64,000 bases of DNA from Siphonodentalium dalli. Taxonomy: Eukaryota; Mollusca; Scaphopoda; Gadilida; Siphonodentaliidae. Positions 59,381 through 64,000 of the stretch are shown one piece after another. Under the pieces are notes generated by a model. It was not told the DNA's origin, made no database searches, and saw nothing but the letters and a program-made list of their open reading frames with translations. A program made the translations under genes and the position numbers. The stretch is from positions 15,734,450-15,798,449 of the forward strand of contig CP136069.1 in the NCBI GenBank assembly GCA_032622095.1. The letters run 5' to 3'. Within the stretch, counting starts at the first letter, position 1. Each line of letters begins with the position of its first letter.

Positions 59381-61139
59381 GGGTGGGGGGTGAAAAAAAA
59401 TATTCGGCACGTATGTCGGGGTGGGTGGGTGGTCAAAGCCACCAACAAGCAATTTTGTCCGCAACTAAAAACAAAATTTCCTGCTTGTTTTTTTAGTGTT
59501 TTGGCAATGAGTTGGGCTTCAAAACCAATTTGAATGAGAGAAATAATGTAACTCTAACTGGTAAACTGACTGCAGACAGTTATCCAGTTGTATTTTTTAT
59601 AAATGGGTGTTAGTCCATGGGAAATTCGAACGTGATCCTGCATGAGCGATTTAAAAAAAGCAAAGTTTGCCTTTTGATGTTAAACCGAGCTAATGAAATA
59701 TACACACTTGTAATAAAATATACTGACTGTAGACTTATTCAGTTTTGTATTACAGGAGGGTGCAGCTGATAAGTTATATATTATACACCGAACAGCACTA
59801 AGGGAATTGTCATATAAACAACAACCATTATCATAACAAAATTATCTTGTTTTAGAATAATCTGCATATAAAACAAACACAAATAACATTTAGCATAAAG
59901 GTATAAAAGAAAAAGAGGAATGCTCATCACTATAAAACTATGAAACAGCAACTGGGCTCAGCTGGGCTGATTAAAAATAAAACTTTAAAATAAAAAAGTA
60001 AACACTGTGATAACAGGACATAGAGTATTTGGCATCACTATTAGACTAGATATCTTTGTTTGATAAAACATAACAATAAGCCATGTAAAACTTCCTTTGA
60101 TTGTCGACTTTTACCAAGTTTGGTTTTCAAAGTTTGAATATACCAATAAAACTTCACTATAGTCATTCTGCCTATATAACTGAACTTGTCATAATTCAAA
60201 AGAAGTATTAATGGCGACATTATTTCATGTGAATCTATGACTTGTTTTATCACAATCTAGACATTGATCTAAACACAATTAAATGTGCAAATAAAACAAA
60301 TAAAAAACAAATCTGGACGGCTTGTCAGTAAAACAACCTTTGTCATAACAATGTAAAAATAGAAGTGGATTTCTCATCACATAAAGTTGGCACATGATAC
60401 TATTGAGCTAAGACTGAATGTTACAGACTTATACAACTAAAAACATAAAACAAAAAAGTAAATACCAAAACATTCTCATCTATAGACTCCTGTAACCTTG
60501 TTCCTCAACTTAACAATTGTTCAAATCAACAAAACCGACTTTAACCATACATAATGCACACTAAGTGTGCGTTCGATTTGTCAACTTGACACATTTGGAC
60601 ACATATTTCCAAAAGTAGTAAGAAATAAATGTTGCTTCTTATTGCTTTTAAATGAGGAAGTGAGCTACGTGACTGATCAGCTGTCAAAAATGTCTTTTAA
60701 TCATAGTTGTATCTCAAATCGGACTATATATTCTGATAAGGCAGCATTGCATAATTCCATTTCTTTAAATGTTGGGAGATAACAGTCGAATCACTCGTCG
60801 AATCAGGTAGAATATCAAAATGTTACTAGCGCCATAGATGTGTTCTGACATCCATTCAGAAAACGAAAATAATCATGCTTGTGTTTTCTCAAAACATAGG
60901 AAGCTCACATAATAGTATGGGCCTAAATTCACTTGAAAGTTATTAACAACTGTTTCCGCCGGTTTTCGCATCTTTATTACTGTTTTAGGGTTTTAAGGGG
61001 GGTGGGATGTCAAAAATGGTCGGAAAAAACTGTCAAAAACGGAAAAAAATTTGGCGGTGGGGGTGGGTGGGTACAAAAAATGATCGAAAGGGAAAAAATG
61101 CCATACGTGCCTGAATTATTTTTCCGACCCCACCCCCTA
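59381..61139. mobile_element. 1.76-kb TIR element, 7-bp target duplication CCAGTGC
   Basis: The left end is GGGTGGGGGGTGAAAAAAAA then TATTCGGCACGTATGTC and GGGGTGGGTGGGTGG. The inverse of the right end is TAGGGGGTGGGGTCGGAAAA then ATAATTCAGGCACGTATGGC. CCAGTGC lies at 59374-59380 and 61140-61146. Joining the flanks restores the satellite phrase GAGCCAGTGCAGTGAAAACC, which proves the insertion. The TIR resembles that of the element at 43322 (GGGG-GT-TG, A-run, ATTC-CG, then GGGGTGGGTGGGTGG). The interior is AT-rich with no transposase. Confidence 0.85.
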
Positions 61140-61290
61140 CCAGTGCAGTGAAAACCTATGTCAGCTATACCTGAGTCAAGTCCGGATTCAGGAGGGTCCA
61201 GATATGTCCCATTATCCACAATATATCCCATAATCTAAATGTTTAAACACATACCCTTTTACTATGATTGACCCTTAAAATGGTGAACCC
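61140..61290 (+). repeat. Satellite of about 160 bp, block 3 (one unit)
   Basis: Finishes the unit split by the 1.76-kb element and ends at GACCCTTAAAATGGTGAACC, where the next element begins. Confidence 0.85.
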
Positions 61291-62172
61291 TGTGTAGTGG
61301 GAACTGGGGTGGAGTGGGACATTTTTTCTTTGAATGCTCATTACTCAATTTGTGCTACATGACTGTTGCTTTTTGTACTATTTATACATTATTGCCATCT
61401 TGATATATTTTCCATGCTGGCAACTTAAACAAGGTACCCAAATGTCTCACACTTCCCCGGGTCAGGGGGTACAATGGGTCACCCATTGGAATTCCATAAC
61501 ATACCCTATAACAACAACTGAAATAGTTATTCATTCAAAGAGGGAAATTCGTTCTGTGGTAACACGCATTCATATAGTTGAAACACAAGGTTTTATTGAT
61601 ACTTCCACTCAATCGGGGAGGAGTGGGACACAGTTTCAATCCACAGGGCCCAATTCTAATCTGACAAACTAATTGAAAAAAGTTCTGTTTGGGGTCTACA
61701 TGTAGAAGATAAAAGCAACCAGGAATGGTATTTTCCAAAGATCTGCTCAACTCTATATTACTGTAACTAACAGTCCCAATGTACACCGAGCCACATGTCC
61801 CACTCTAACCCGACATAGTCATGTATCAGTTGAGTCAATATTTTAGCAACACGCCTATGCTAAGGTATTGAAACAGATATACAATTTGAAGCCCAAACAC
61901 AGTTGTTTCAGAGCTCAGAGGCGGTAAGAAAATATCTCGCATATAAAAAATTTCAAAATGTTGTGTTCGGAAAAATATTGCTCAGATTCCATAAAAATCA
62001 CATAAAAAATATAATAAGCTTGCTACACGTTTGATTCATGTCATATGTTCTTGGGACATCTTATGAGCATCAAATGAATCCATACAGAATAGGCAACTCA
62101 TCGATGGTATGGAGTTATCTCCACTGCCCACAGTACCCACTGTCCCACTCCACCCCTGTTTCCCACACACTG
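61291..62172. mobile_element. 0.88-kb TIR element at the satellite inversion point
   Basis: The left end is TGTGTAGTGGGAACTGGGGT then GGAGTGGGACA; the inverse of the right end is GTGTGTGGGAAACAGGGGTG then GAGTGGGACA. GAGTGGGACA/TGTCCCACTC also recurs inside (61621, 61796). The satellite is in forward orientation before it and in reverse after it. No transposase and no target duplication could be seen, because the two flanks are not colinear. Confidence 0.65.
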
Positions 62173-63235
62173 CAGAGACTCAAATTTGATGTTCACCATT
62201 TTAGGGGCCCATCATAGAAAATGAGTAGGTGGCTAAATCTTGGGATTCTGTGAATATAATATGGATGTTGGGACATATCTGAACCTTCTGCATCTGTGCA
62301 TGACACTGATATAGTTGACTTACGTTTTCACTGCACGGGCTCCATATCGGGGTTCAAACATTTAAGGGCCCATCACTGAAAATGTGTATGTGCCTATATC
62401 TTTGGATTCTGGCATATAATATGGATGTTGGGCATATATAGACCGTCCTGCAGCTGTACATGACTCATATATAGTTGACTTAGGTTTTCACTGCACGAAC
62501 TTCATTTTGGGGTTCAAACAGAAATTGTGTATGTGCCTATACTTTGGTTCTGGCATATAATATGGATGTTGGGACAAATGTGGACCGTCCTGCATCTGTA
62601 CATGACTCATATATACATGTAGTTGAATTAGGTTTAAACTGCATGGGATCAAATTTGGGGTTCGCCATTTCAAGGGCCCTTTCATAGAAATGGGCAGTTG
62701 CCTAAATCTTTGGATTCTGGGAATATATTGTAGGTGTTATGACATATCTGGAATCTCCTGCATCTGTACAGGACTCCGATATAGTTGACTTAGGTTTAGA
62801 CTACACAGGCTCCAATTTGGGGTTCAACATTTTAAGGGCCCATCATAGAAAATGGGTAGGTGCCTAAATCTTTGAATTCTGGGAATATAATATGGATGTT
62901 GGGACATATCTGGACCCTCCTGCATCTGTACGTGACTCATATATAGTTGACATAGGTTATCACTGCACATACTAGTACATCATTTTGGGGGGGGTTCAAA
63001 CATTTAAGGGCCCATCACAGAAAATGTGTATTGATGTGCCTATATCTTTGGATTCTGGCATATAATAAGGACGTTGGGACATACATGGACCGTCCTGCAT
63101 CTGTACATGAATCATTTATAGCTGACATGTTTAAACTTCACGGGTTCAAATTTGGGGTTCACAATTTTAAGGGCCCATCATAGAAGATGGGTAGGTACCC
63201 AAATCTTTGGATTCTGGACATATAATATGAATTAT
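62173..63235 (-). repeat. Satellite of about 160 bp, inverted block (about 7 units)
   Basis: TAAGGGCCCATCATAGAAAA, CTTTGGATTCTGGCATATAA, TATGGATGTTGGGACATATC, GACTCATATATAGTTGACTT and TTTTCACTGCACGGGCTCC are exact inverses of block 1 phrases. Units begin near 62205, 62365, 62520, 62680, 62838, 63008 and 63170. Confidence 0.9.
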
Positions 63236-63239
63236 TTTT

Positions 63240-64000
63240 TGTGACTAGTATTACATGCTGGCTTGATGGATATAGTTAGCTACATTGTGACCATCATGAC
63301 CAGCTATAGTGACTAATGGAACTGGCTAGATAGACTTACCACCATGGTTAGCTATGATGTCTACACTTACCAGATTTTCTGTATAGATTATCCACCATAG
63401 CTAGCTACTTTGATCGATATTACTGTCCATATGTACTGAAAAACCACAATGACTAAATATAGTAACCAATGTAGCTCACTAAATAGACTTACCGCCCTGG
63501 TGAGCTATAGTGACTATTATTATTAGCCGGATATATAGACCATCCGCCAGTGCTAGCTATATTGATTATTATTACTGCCTATTTAAACTGCACAACCACC
63601 ATGATTAGCCATTATGACTACAGTAACTGGCTAGATAGACTTACCACCCTGGCTAGCTGCAGTGACTACTATTACTAGCTTGTGGTATAGACTATCTTCC
63701 TATCTGGCTACTTTGATCTATATTACTGCCCATATATACTGAATAACCACCATGACTAGCTATAGGCATACAAAATGACTGTTTATATGAATAATTAACT
63801 GTCTAGATAGACGACTTGACACCCAGGTTAGCTTGAGTGACTACACTTACTAGCTTTCTGGAAAGATTATCCGCTATAGCTAGCTATGTTGATCAATACT
63901 ACTGCCCACATGTACTGATTAACCACAATGGCTAGCTATAGTGACTGATTAACTAGCTAGATAGATTTACCACCCAGGTTAGCTATAGTGACTACATTTA
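63240..64000 (+). repeat. Tandem array of about 155 bp, runs off the window
   Basis: Repeated phrases GGCTAGATAGACTTACCACC, TGGTTAGCTATAGTGACTAC, TTACTAGCTT, ATAGACTATC, TTTGATCTATATTACTGCCC and ATATACTGAATAACCACCAT. AGACTTACC-type landmarks lie near 63331, 63487, 63640, 63812 and 63962. Units are rich in TAGCTA. Confidence 0.8.

Overview
The window looks like metazoan, repeat-dominated intergenic DNA. It is AT-rich, has no operons or bacterial-type genes, and no open frame longer than about 150 codons outside tandem repeats. It holds splice-site-bounded exons, non-LTR retrotransposon fragments, and many satellites, minisatellites and terminal-inverted-repeat (TIR) elements nested in each other. 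Frequent TACATGTA-like words and a repeat opening with TTAGCTCAAC/GTTTGAGCTA recall marine molluscs. I take a lophotrochozoan, probably a mollusc, as a weak inference.

Layout. 1-920: decayed LINE endonuclease. 1.5-4.6 kb: tandem family of about 430 bp ending in an inverted copy. 4.86-5.03 kb: 14-bp minisatellite. 6.96-13.4 kb: satellite of about 140 bp split by a 2.7-kb TIR element (8848-11550) and a 0.8-kb TIR element (12149-12950). 14.24-14.72 kb: MITE-like foldback. 15.7-15.95 kb: first exon of a secreted PAN/Apple-like protein on the minus strand. 17.7-18.4 kb: candidate two-exon gene on the minus strand with matching splice phase, stop codon and AATAAA. 20.2-20.5 kb: C-terminal fragment of a LINE reverse transcriptase. 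20.67-22.35 kb: GC-rich satellite of about 140 bp. 23.1-24.0 kb: 0.9-kb foldback element. 24.4-25.5 kb: two related MITEs and one copy of a dispersed repeat.

25,813-39,845 is the outstanding feature: a 14.03-kb, nearly perfect palindrome with two 7-kb arms and a 28-bp GC-rich centre. Its flanks are not mirrored. They are the two colinear halves of one dispersed repeat, which is present uninterrupted at 10.1 kb, so the palindrome looks like a discrete insertion rather than a simple fold-back joining error.

40.6-46.7 kb: large TIR element containing a nested hAT-like element with an 8-bp target duplication. 47.0-49.1 kb: dispersed mollusc-type repeat. 49.95-50.86 kb: 67-bp tandem array. 50.9-63.2 kb: satellite of about 160 bp interrupted by a 5.85-kb hAT-like element (8-bp target duplication), a 1.76-kb element (7-bp duplication) and a 0.88-kb element at which the array changes orientation. 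63.24-64.0 kb: another tandem array, of about 155 bp, running off the end.

The genes form no pathway that I can see. The main interest is the architecture: tandem arrays acting as landing sites for TIR elements, and palindromes at every scale from 15 bp to 14 kb. All identifications are by eye; no alignment or database search was run.
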